NCBI RefSeq assembly: GCF_022539665.2
Contig: NC_081335.1
Location: forward strand, 744,001-808,000
Length of the DNA: 64,000 bases
Source of the DNA: Daphnia carinata
Lineage: Eukaryota > Arthropoda > Branchiopoda > Diplostraca > Daphniidae
Direction: 5' to 3'
Below are positions 35,030-46,586 of the stretch, piece after piece; the first letter of the stretch is position 1; every line of letters starts with the position of its first letter. Both the position numbers and the translations under genes were made by a program. Below the pieces are notes generated by a model. It had not been told where the DNA came from. It saw nothing but the letters and a program-made list of their open reading frames with translations, and searched no databases.

Positions 35030-38000
35030 ATGGAATCTACTAAAGAGATAGTAATTCCCCCATCTCCCAATTGGTATCTAAGCAGTGTTTTTGAATGTCA
35101 TAGAAAGTCTGGAGTCTTAGTTTATGCTGCTTCGAGATGTCTCGTGTTTTTGAAATCTCGTAATGTTGGCGATAACTTCGGTTTTCCTATCACACGTGTC
35201 ATCCCGGATGCTCATAGGGGCAAAATTACCTGTGAGTATAGGATTTGTTTGTTAGCTGAATCTTTATAATGTTCCTTTTTGGTTTCACGATTAAGGTGTA
35301 TCATGGTATCAGCCCTCAGCAAATGACAATTTATTACTAAGTAGTGCAGGAGAAGATGGGTCTGTTTGTATATGGAATGCCAATGACTTGAGTCTGGTGT
35401 TTGAACAAGATGCACACAAAGTACTTTGTCCTAAATGTAAGCATGAAACCTGCAAATTTTTATCAAATCCATTTTGTTTAGGAACAAAAAATGTCCTGTC
35501 TTAGCTGGTCTCCGTTACTGGAAAAGAAGATTTTGGCTTCATCAAGTGAAGACGGCACTGTAATAATCACAGAGTTACTGTTGAGCTATGAAAGTTGCAT
35601 CACTAGGAAACTAAACTATGGGAAAATGAATCCCTTGATATTGTCGTTCAATCCTCACATTGCATGGCACCTTGCAATAGGGTGCAAAGGTGGTTTATTG
35701 TACATTTGTGACATCAGAGGTATAGCTAAATTAATGCAGTGAACACAAGCAACTTGTTTGACACTTCTCTAATGTTGTTTAGAAAATCGCGGTATTATTT
35801 ATAAACTTCGAGCCCATGAAGATGTAAAATATTCAGCAATTTTAACCCGTAGGCATATTTCAATAATAAATCCTCTTACAAATGTCACAGGATCTACACA
35901 ATATCGCATGGTGCCCTGTGAAAGGAAACGCATTTATTCATGAAAATCAAGCAAAGGAAACTTTCTTGGCGACCACTGGTCGAGATAAAACCATCAAATT
36001 ATGGGCCACTAATGAAGGGAAATGCGTAGCTCAATCAAAACTTCCTGGAAACACTGGAGTCCATCGCCCCCGACCTGCCCAAGATGACAAGCGGTCAACT
36101 TGGGTTGCATTACATTGGCTAAACGAACGGCATATTTTGAGCAGTGGACTTAGTGGAGAGCTTATTATGTGGGAGGTAAATGCCTGAAATTTTTTAAATA
36201 GCCAAATCTTTATTGGTTTCTTTTAGGTTGGACCAAAACTGTCCTGGAAGATCGTCCATAAACTTCATACGCGTGGGCTCTTTAATATTTCTTCCTACGT
36301 GACAGAAGATAACCAGGAAATGGTCTGGACTTCAGCACAAGATCGCAATGTTATTCTCTGGCCCATAGTAGAAGGCCATGTACCGAAAGAAGTTTTAGGT
36401 ATTCAAGAAATGGAAAACCCTCATCTTTGCTTGTCAACAATGGGTGGTTTCGTCTACGTCTTGAACGTCAATCCAATCGACTCGTCTCAAATGGCGCTTG
36501 GACTGGGAGACTGCTCCATCAGACTATGGAATATGGCTGCTGCAAAGCCCGATATGACGATGTTATGGAATGGAATTAAAGGTGATTTAATTATGGCTTT
36601 TATTTATAAAACGATAAAAAATATGCTTATTTCAAACATTATGCAGGGAAAGTCAGCGCATTATCGTGGCATCCCACGGTAGAGGGTCGGCTAGCTTTTG
36701 GAACAGATGAAGGACGAGTTGGAATATTCGATACGCTCGCGCCATCGAAGCCCCCTATTTTAAGTCGCACCTATCATAAAGGCACAGTCTACAATTTAGC
36801 TTGGGCCACTTTGCCCAACAAAGATGGGTTGTCCCTGTATTCCTGTGGTGGAAATCATATAATGGTTCACGATCCATCTGCGTTGGATCTAGACGCAAAA
36901 AATTTCAATAATTTAATTGTTAGCAAAGGAGAAAAGAATCAAAAATTCCCTTCAAGAACTGAATTCCAATGGAAAGTGGATTTTTCTCTTTTAGCTGTGG
37001 GCAACGAAGATGGTTCTGTGGAAATCTACAAGGGCAGTGATTTATGTTTGCTGATGATTATCGTTGCACATAAAAAACTTATTCAATGCCTTAAATGGCA
37101 CCCGCCATTCACTTTCCAAAGTGCGGAACCTTCTAAATTTGATAGCTGGCTGGCAGTGGCTTCAAATGACGTTACCATCAAAGGTACTACAACTGTAAAT
37201 TTTATTAACTCCTTTAACCCATTTTTGTTTTATTGACTGAAGACTTTTTGCGTTCGTTCCAGTTTTCAGTGTAGTTGCCAACAAAGACGAGCCAGCAACA
37301 TCCACTCTTGCGGCCACTCTTAGCGGTCATAAAGAGCGTGTGGTATCCGTTGCGTGGAGTCCGCACGAAGATGGAAAGCTTCTCTCTGCAAGTTACGATG
37401 GAACTGCACAGGTAAATTAAATGCGATGTTTCAAATGACTATTCTCTTTTATTTGTTTACGTAACGCCCTTATTGCAGGTTTGGGACGTGATCAATAAAG
37501 AGCCTTTGGCGAATTTCGGTGGTCACGCTGGAAGATTGCTTTGTTGCGAATGGAATGCCCTGGACCAAGATACAGCGGTTACAGGAAGTGATGATATGAC
37601 AGTTCAAATGTGGAAAATTAAGGATCAAGTTCACAAGACTCCGTCCGAATCCATGGCAGTGAAAACGGTGAAAGAGAGGAAGAAGACACCCTTCAAACCG
37701 CCTACGTCTTCATCCGTTACTGGCCGACATACAACTTCAAGTACTGCTGGTAAAAAGAAAGCGCCGAGTAAACTGAAATCGCTATTTCCAGTAAGCGCCA
37801 CGTTAGAAGGTCGTGGACGGCTTGAGGGCTTAAAGGACTGCAAAATATTGGCCACTTTAAAGGGAGTATCGCTTAAACATTCCATCGTGGACGAAGACCC
37901 AGAATCGTACACCTTTCCCATATCTGATTTTGGAGATGCGGAATTGGCTCATCTGGGTTTCTTCGTTAATCGAGAATCCACCATTCAGATGCTACAAGAG

Positions 38001-38793
38001 GAGATAGACCATCATCAAGAAGGTTCCAATTTTGATCTGGCAGCTCATTTGAGAATCTGGCAAGGGGATGTCGAACCCATGTTAAGAGAAGCTGTGAAGA
38101 AGAGGCAGCTCAATGATTGGCTCGTTAGCTTGGCCCCTCAAGTCTCGTTGGAGTAATTGGCAATTTTTTTATTATAAGATGAACTTCGTCATTAATTAGT
38201 ATTGATCCAATAGGTTTTGGAGGGAAATGGCCCATCTGTACGCTCAGCAGCTGATGGCAGAGGGGGATGTCAGAAAAGCCGTGTCTTATACGATCATTTC
38301 CGGCGAGAAGAGTCAGGCGATTGAAATGTTTTCCAGTCAGCAGTTACATCGCGAAGCTGTAGCTCTTACACGTTGTCAGTACCCCGATGAAAGTTCTCAA
38401 GTTCAAGAGTCGCTCTCCCGCTGGTCTCGGAAAGCAGTTATAGATGGTAATCTGGAATTGGCAGTGAAATGTTTCCTGGCCAATGGCGAGGTAGCTGAAG
38501 CGGCACGTACCCTGGCGCGACGATCAGATCCGTTGTCTTTGGTTTTGTCCGCTGACCTGGCGACGAACGCTGGACTGGATCAATTGGCTGCGGCCTACTT
38601 ACAACAAGCTGCGGACATTGCGCAGACTACTACTGCGACTACTGACAACCCTAGTTCTCTCGCTACACCGACGAATGGCGATGCGGCCTTTGCGGAAGTA
38701 TCTGAAAGTATCGATCAAGCGAACAAGAACCAAGAAGTTCTCGCAGGAGCAATAAAGGAGGAGACAATAAATTACGATGACATTTCAACATAA
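35030..38793 (+). CDS. Gemin5: Gem-associated protein 5 (about 1061 aa)
   Basis: Exons are 35030-35231, 35296-35420, 35482-35719, 35783-35823, 35891-36175, 36227-36581, 36647-37183, 37263-37411, 37479-38152 and 38214-38793; total 1062 codons, all in phase. The N-terminus has the PPSPNWY motif of Gemin5, followed by two WD40 propellers. Repeated motifs include SSAGEDGSVCIWNA, ATTGRDKTIKLW, ALGLGDCSIRLWNM and SASYDGTAQVWDV. A Lys/Ser-rich linker (about residues 740-800) and a helical TPR-like segment follow. Gemin5 recognises snRNA and the m7G cap and delivers snRNAs to the SMN complex. The protein stops after the first part of the helical region, about 450 residues shorter than the human protein as I remember it, so the C-terminal RNA-binding part appears absent or is encoded by exons I cannot see. 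Confidence 0.92.
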
Positions 38794-38926
38794 TAGAAGG
38801 ACTGAATGATGTGTCTGTGTGTATTGTCTGACGGTATTATTACGGCCTTTCTTAATTACATACGTGGACGGCTGTATTGAGCCTGTGTTATGCGAAACTC
38901 TCAATCTAATCTAAAGGCATATTTTT
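38794..38926. other. Very short tail-to-tail spacer Gemin5/NAD synthetase
   Basis: Only 133 bases separate the two stop codons. No AATAAA follows Gemin5 on the plus strand in this interval. TTTATT at 38925-38930 overlaps the NAD synthetase stop on the minus strand. The 3' UTRs probably overlap. Confidence 0.5.
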
Positions 38927-41900
38927 TTATTTTACTAAATTAACTTTAGACGGCCACGCCGGAGCTCCGTCGACCTGCACAATCAGCAGTTTATGAGCTT
39001 GTGTGAGTTGATATTTAATTTTTCTTTTCTTTAAGTGTTTTTTTCTAATTATTCTTTTTTTTTTCCTTTTTGCCACCAACTAAAATGCAATAGAGTTACC
39101 TGATTGCATATGCGCATTATCGAGTTTCCGATCGTCGGTGTCGACCATCTTGTTGACGTGCTCCAACTAGTAGAGAGAAAAAAAAAAGACAAAAAAGAAA
39201 ATAAGATGGAACATATCTAAAAATGACATGCGTAAGCCAGGCTTTTCGGACCGATCAATACGGCCGGCATCTCTTCTAGTTTTCACAGATCAAACACCGG
39301 TATAGCCTTTCGCATGTAAACCGTCCCCCTTAGCCCTTCTCCCCCCCCCCCCCCTTGATACTGATAGCAGTATACAAAGAAAAAAAGGAAAAGATAAAGA
39401 ATCTCGGGAAGCGAGTAGAATCGGGATTCCTCAACATTCTACATGGTAATTCCATTAAAAGCCTAAATGAATAATTCACAAGCTTACACAGTAGTTGAGC
39501 ACGAAACGGCTCGATAGACTTACATGAGCGTCAATAGCGCGAAACTGCCAACCCCATTTTGCGTTATACAGGAACGGCCTATGGTCGAATCGGTTGTCAT
39601 CAGGACTGTAGGTTTCGGCGTGAACGGAAGGCGTTATCACCGTCATCTTATGTCGGTTAATGGCGTAACAGCGGTAAAAATGTTTGACCTTGATAAATAA
39701 TACGATAAGTATACTTTTCATTTTACATTTTATAAAGAGATCATATACTTTGTGTGCGATTTCAGCTGGTGTATGCGCCCCTCTCCAGCTATGAATTAGC
39801 CGGCAGAATGTGGTGTACGGTCCACAGGCGGCCTGTTTGCGAAGTCGACCCAAGTCGCCCAGCTCGTTGTAAGTTAAACCCATGTCTTCTTCATCCGTTT
39901 GCACTAAGCGGCCTTCTTGTAAAGGTTCTAATTCGGCAGTCGGAGGAGCTGCTAGAATACCATCCAACGACGTAAAACCATATTCGAGGCGTGCGTATGC
40001 CAAGAAACGTTTCAAATCCGCTTTTGAAATGCCACCGATAGGGTTGACGTCGGCGCTGGAGCAATCGTACTTGGTGAGGTAACCGCGCAGGGATTCGTCA
40101 ACATTGGCAGAGCCGAGAACCAACAAACCGCCAGATCTTCCGCGAGCCCACAGCATTAGCTGAGCAAGCAAGTAGCTCAACACCATCCGCATTCGCGCCT
40201 GGACGTTCTGCAATGCTAGATTCTCCCGCAGACTACCGCCATCAACCCTGAACTTTGGTACCAACCCCGTGACAACGGTGAAAATGTTGAGGGCGGCTGA
40301 TACTACAGCGTCGATGGCCAGCGTCAGATGATAACTGGTAAGGAAAGAAAGCCGTACCAGTTATTGTGATGTTGATTTTGGTGATTGGAAAAAACACCAT
40401 TACCTGCCAAGCTGATCAGACAAATCTTTGGCTCGTTGCCGTGTTTCTGCCGATGAATTCGCACTGCCCATATAACAGGTAATGAATATTCGATTGCACA
40501 ATTCACGTGGATCGTCCGGGATGTAGCTAGGATCGCCGACGATACGCCGAACATCGTCAATGACGTGACTATCGCCATTCTGCACAGACGTTACTACCAT
40601 TCGACACATGGAGTAGACTAATACTGCTGAGGAACTTGAATCGACGCCTCCGCTTAGGGGCAAGAAAAATCCACCTTGACCAGACCGTCTTGTTGGATAA
40701 TTTGTTAGAATATAATTTCTGTTTGATTTTCATCAACACGAAACGAAACCAACCAAACCTCAGATAGTCCCAGAGCCAGCCAGCTGGACCGTAAGCAATC
40801 TCCTCTTCTGGACTGTGGTACTGCCATTTGAATGGGGTAGTTGAAGCTCTCATTGCGTAGCAGGAAGACTCACTAAGGCTGAAATCGACCGGGATACGGC
40901 GATAGGACGGATTCTGTGCAGCGGCAGTATTCCGAGAACGGACTAAATTGCGGTAAGTTTTTATGTCATCCAAGTCGACGGTGGCAACAGCAACTTCCTA
41001 CAAAGTAGAGGATCAGACATCTCGAAAAACAAATTTCCCGACACACCAAGATGTAATTACCACTTCTTCTAATGAGAATTGACGAGTTCTTGCGATAGTT
41101 TGTCCGTTAAGTGCGATACACGACCCGCCATTAAACATGATACGCTGTCCATCGCAGCCTCTTAAATTCGAGAATAAGTAGCAACCGCCGGACTTTCTCG
41201 TGGCCCCCAAAACAAGATCGACCGCTACGTTGGCCTTGCGCAACTCAAAGTAGGAACCCGAACCGTTGACGATAAACTCAATGCCGTCCAATCCAAGAGA
41301 AATGTGAGTACTGCCAAACGGTATGTTTAAGATTTTGATGGCGGCAAAGCAAAATAGAGAAAGGACAAAACGTAACAGAAAACTAGACAAAAAGAAAAAC
41401 AAAGGAAATTCTACCTGTAGGGGTTCCACAATTCCTCACAAATCTCATAGCCTATTGTGGTATCTAATGTTTCCAATACTGCATCACCAAAAACTACTGA
41501 TTTCTGCCCTGTAAGCTCTCTTATAAACTCTGGAAGTATGTAATCTTCTGTTTGGAAAACCTGTTGCCAATTGTCATTGTCAATCCACATTCAAAGCAAA
41601 CGATAAGCGACATTTTAAATTAAATACTTTGGTCCACGCTGTAAACCATCTTGACTCTCTGTAGTTGCCATCATCACATAATCTCAATTTGGGGCGAATA
41701 AGCAAGAGTTTCCTGAAAAAGGGATGACACCACTGACGTAAGGAGATCTTTGTTTGTAAACACCAATAAAGAACTGCATACCCATTGAAAAAAGAGACTC
41801 TGCAATTGTAAGTGACACTCTTGTGCATCACTGGCATGCCAACATCAACTAGAATATTTTTGCAAACCGGACTGGCCAATAGTTCAGCCAAAACCTGCTC

Positions 41901-42177
41901 AAGGATCAAAGATTGATTACCAGGTTTCCTAGAATGAAAACACACTGAAAAGCAATAGGAAAAGCAAACCGACCTCCCAGCTGTGAAGAAGAGTATCGGC
42001 TTCATAAAAATGATCTTCGCAGCTATATCCGGTGACTTCCAACTCGGGTCCGGTGCGGTAACTAGCGCCTTGCACTTTTGCTTCCTGGATGCTGGCAATG
42101 ATGCGCGACAAATTACCGTCGAAATCTAAAGCCCACTGATTCAGGCAGCAAACGGCCACGACAACTTTGCGCCCCAT
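38927..42177 (-). CDS. Nadsyn: Glutamine-dependent NAD(+) synthetase (about 736 aa)
   Basis: Minus-strand exons in transcript order are 42177-41974, 41894-41782, 41712-41628, 41560-41415, 41310-41061, 40997-40759, 40688-40404, 40334-39749, 39688-39524, 39166-39100 and 38997-38927; 737 codons, phases consistent. The N-terminal nitrilase (glutaminase) domain shows the catalytic triad: Glu in [10 protein letters not shown], Lys in [14 protein letters not shown], Cys in GYEICEELW. The C-terminal synthetase domain has the ATP-binding SGGVDSS loop, [20 protein letters not shown] and the conserved [19 protein letters not shown] segment. The enzyme makes NAD from nicotinic acid adenine dinucleotide, using ammonia channelled from glutamine. 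The last two exons are my inference. If the donor after 39524 is not used, the protein ends about 15 residues further on at 39476. Confidence 0.93.
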
Positions 42178-45100
42178 TTTTCGCTTGTCGACTGATTTAA
42201 TACTATTTCTTTTTACAGTCTGAGATACCAATTGATCCAACAAGTTTTTATTGCCTTTAATACGTTACCGGAGCAACTGTCAAATCGACAAACCAGCGGG
42301 ACGAATTTTTGTTTTCTTTTGGTTCCAAGAGGTAAACATTCACAGCGTTGCCATTCTGCTCAAAATGGTTTTCTCGCTTTTTTTTTTTTTTTTTTTTTTT
42401 CCTGGCTAGCTGTCGACGACCGTTAGTCATCCGTGCGACCTGCACTGCGGCCTTGGATGATTTATTATTAAGCCTAGCATTTTATGACTAGATTGTCATC
42501 AGTTAATGGCACAACCGTAATGCTTCTCGTTCGTGCGTTTCACGTAGTATTTTGCATATTATGTCAGAATAAAATGTTTCCCCTAGTTGACGTAACAATA
42601 ATGAAGTATTCATTCAGGCAACATTAAACATGACTTTTCCATAACATGACTGGTCGTCGACAATATTGGCCGCTAGATGACAGTTGAGAGGTCAAACAAA
42701 AAACCGTAAAGAAACAAAAAAAAATGTGTCTCAATAAATGAAATCCACCGCAAGAAAAATCCAGAAAGAGAGAAGAAAAAAAAAACAATTTTCAAGTAAG
42801 ACGCGCCGTGGCCGAAACTGTAAACGAAAGCGGAGGGAAGGGAGGAAATCGGGATGAAAGGAGAGATAGAAGAGGCGAAAGAGAGAGGAAAAACGGGTGA
42901 CGTCTGCAACAACGGCCGCTGTGGCGCTGCATGCGAGAGAAGAGCGAGTTCCCTCTCTCTTTTTTTCTTTTTTTTTTTCGCTTGGCTTTCCGTTGGGTTT
43001 TGAAGTGAAATGTGGTCAAGTCCGTCTCTCTCCTGTTAATACACGAAAACGTCATCGTTCAGCTTTCTCTCTGTAAAATCTTCTTCTTCATATTTTAGAT
43101 ATTTATATCGAAATTCATTCGAATTTTGTTCAACGTTTGAATTACGTGGCCTTCCGTCGTAGCGCCACAGCCAATCCAAATGAAAAAAATTACCCCATAT
43201 ATCCCCCATACATCTACACACATATAGACGCATTTTTTCCTCGGTCTACCTCCCCAGTACAAACCAGCAGCCGACGCAGCAATAGCCGTTTGAATTTAAG
43301 CCTGACGCCGAGTGTAGGTCAAGGTGCCGACGGCTAAAGCTCAAGCGCGCCCCCCCCCCTCCCTCCCCAGAATAAGAAGAGAGAGAGAGAGAGAGAAGAG
43401 AGGAGAGCGAAAAGGGAGGAGAGACGTATAAGGGGTGATGTGGGTGGGGTGGAAAGGGGGAAGGGGAGGCAGGGAGACTCAAGCTCCAATGTGGCATTGT
43501 GTTCAGTGTCGAACTTGCTGCTGATCGAGAGCCGTCTCTCAGAAACTTCTCCGAACAAAAATTTTTCGTCTTCAATCACAGACACACACACACTCACACA
43601 CACGAAATCCCGACGAAATCGATCTCTATGTGTTTCTCTATTTCAACGAATAATTAGACCAACATCGCCGTTACACACATCCGAAACGTTCAAGTGACTC
43701 AATCGATTGGCTTTCTTTTTTCAAATTGAATAATTTCTCAGTGTGGTGTCTGTGTCGAGTGTGTCTCCTTGCTTTAATTTTTTTGGCGCAAGCATAAACT
43801 TTGTGGGGACATATCTAACGAGTGTGTTACGTGTTGGACGTGTGTATGTGTTGGTGTGTGTGTGTGTGTCTATGGTGTTGCAGTGTGTGTCTCTGTGTCG
43901 ACTGGAATCTGGCCAAAAGCAAGCCGAGTCTCGTGTCTTGGGATTATTGCACAATTTAAGACTTACCACTTCACTACAAATACTTACTACACAGCCCGGT
44001 CTATTACTCAGCCGCCATCATTTGTGTGGATCGTTTTGAACTTGGCATGCAGGTATGCAATCATATCATTTAAAAAAAAAATGGCGTTATGACATGTGCT
44101 CGATGAATATTGCATTAGCATTGTGTTATAACCTGTTGAGTAAGTAATTGTTTAGTCATATAATAGGCAATTGATTAGGTCTAATAATTCATCGTGCCGG
44201 TTGTTTTCTTCCTTTTTCAAATCAGTTGAGAGGTAGGGGGTATCTTCCATTCGCGTAGCACACAACACCAGTGTGAGATTGCAATCAATATTTCACTGTG
44301 TGTGTATCTATGTGAAGGCGCATCGGATTGGGAGGTCAAAACGTGTTAATTTATATAGCTCGGCGTTCTGTTTTGGATTGATTGCCGGTTGCAATCGAAA
44401 GGTTTTTTTTGTTTTTTTCTGGTTTCTTCCATTTTTGGTTTTGTTCATTGAACAGACCTCTTAACACAGAAATTTGAATGGTTAAGGCTTTTATTCTTTT
44501 CTACAGGGAGGGGAGTGTGTGTAAAAAGCCTCAGCATATTTGGAACCTACCAGGGGTTAGTTTTGGGAAGCGCGGGGTGTGGGGAGAGAGAAAATATTTT
44601 GTCTCCCCCTTCCTCCTATTTTTTTTTCTTCCTATCTATTCTCTTACAGCATTTCCAGTTAGTGACGCGTCAAGTGGTTGACAACCAGCTCGCTAGGTGG
44701 TGTTGTTTGACAAGCGCGCGAGAAACTCCCTTTCGAAATAGAGAAGGAAAATCGGGAAGGAAGGGGAAAGAGAGGAGATTGGGAGGGGTAGGGAAAGCAG
44801 TAGACAAGACAAGGCCATCATTTGGAAACCCATCGTCTCATTACACAAGTGGCCCTTTTTTTTATTATTTCTTCTTTTACATTGTTTTCTCTCTCCAGTG
44901 TTTTCTACTGCTGGGCATTGCAAAGATATATGACACGTTTGGTGTGATGATTATTTTCGTTTCATTGTTGTAATATGAATTTCCATAGAGAGAGAGTGAG
45001 ATATTACGACAAGAAAAAAACAAATTGTGTGTGTTTTTTAATGTACACAACACTACTGCCACCGTATCCAAGTGTGTTCGAAAGAGTCCAAGGTTGTCTT

Positions 45101-45269
45101 GTTTTGTAGCGCTTTATCCCCGACCTTGTGTGTTGTTTTGGTACATCCAATGTTTTGTATACTTGAAAACAAAATGTTTGATTGACCCATTAAAGATATT
45201 GTCTTTTTTGCTTACGTATTCAAAGTAGTAACCAAATACTAAAAAAAGTGCATCTTTCTGTTGTTACAG
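42178..45269. promoter_or_regulatory. Nadsyn/mam upstream region with a probable mam 5' UTR exon
   Basis: No protein-coding gene is supported over 3 kb. A GA-rich run (about 43378-43404), CA/TG-rich segments and a pyrimidine/purine-biased zone at 42.8-43.7 kb are visible. A CAG/GTATGC donor (exon end 44052) paired with the acceptor ending at 45269 suggests a spliced non-coding leader for mastermind whose first exon lies around 43.5-44.05 kb. Confidence 0.45.
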
Positions 45270-45286
45270 GTTGATCTGAATACAGC

Positions 45287-45367
45287 ATGAAAAAAGATGT
45301 TGACAAAAGATTGAGCAGCAGGCAATCGGTTCGACCGGAGCAGGAGCCTCAACGGATGTGGAGCTAA
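45287..45367 (+). CDS. Upstream ORF in the mastermind leader (26 codons)
   Basis: The leader exon starting at 45270 contains ATG at 45287 followed by 25 further codons and TAA at 45365-45367, 40 bases before the mastermind ATG at 45408. It is highly polar and is not a recognised peptide. Its likely effect, if transcribed, is to reduce or regulate initiation at the main start codon. Confidence 0.4.
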   Translation: MKKDVDKRLSSRQSVRPEQEPQRMWS

Positions 45368-45407
45368 GCGCGGGCAGCCAATAAGATTATTGGTTGCGTG
45401 CGGAGTA

Positions 45408-46533
45408 ATGTCGGAGGTGCTGCCTCCGAAACGTCAGGCGGCCGTGGATCGACTGCGGAGGCGAGTCGAAGTCTACACCAAGGATCATCAAGATCGATTT
45501 ATGCACTATGAGCGGATCGGACCGGCCTTGTGCGAACAGCAAATGCAAGAGTCGTTCGCATTGAAACAAAAGTATCTGGACCCCAAAGCGAAAAAGACGA
45601 GTAGCAGCAAAAGTAATAAAAGCAGCGGCGGCAATAATAACAACTCTACTAGTAGTACTACTAGTATCAGTAGCGGTGGTGGTGCGTCCAGCGCCGAACG
45701 TAAACCGGCTACGGAGACTCACGCCGGCAACACGCAGTCGGTAAGAAAAAATAATACAACCTCCTCTTTTTTTATATTCTACACCACATCGATCCCCTTG
45801 ACTCTTTGCGACGCTGGGTGGAAAGGGGGGAGTTGCTCTTTGTCTCTTTCTATATGTGTGTGTGTGCCCACTGGCTGAATCATTGATTCCTGCTACCCCT
45901 TCCGCACTCCTCCTTCCCTATTTGTTGGAAGAAAAAAAGATTCAATTAAAAGAATGTGATGGACTTGTGCGTGAGAGAGTAACGCAAAAAGATTATAACT
46001 GCACCGCAGAAGAAGAAAAAAACCGTTAAACAGATGCGATCAAAAGAGGTCGTTCACCACCATCACCGGTAGCGAAACCAGCGCAAACGAACCTTCTTTT
46101 TTATTCCGCAATTTTGTGTGTTGCTTAGCACACATTGCCGAAGTAATAGATACATTGCAACAGCCAAATGTTGCAATGTTTCTCCGTGCAGATTAATTTC
46201 AAGGAGTTGGGGAGGATATCGTGATGGCAATGATGATCGGGTCAAGCGGCTTGTGTCGGTGACCTCATTGTCCTGTATTTTGCCATCGCGCGGAGGATGT
46301 TAGATGTAGAGGAATGGCCGTAGAGGAACACACAAGGTTCTTTGACCGTAGAGGGGAAGAAAGAAAGGAAAGGTATTGAACCTCGGGGCAGAATGAGAGG
46401 AAGAAGAAGAAAAGCGAAGAAGAGAGAACTGTCGCGCTCTCTCATTTCTCTTCAACTTCTTGTTCGTCATCGTGTCGGACCAATCAGCGGCGTTGATGCG
46501 AGCCATCACTGATAGAGTACTACTACACCAGTA

Positions 46534-46586
<53 letters not shown>

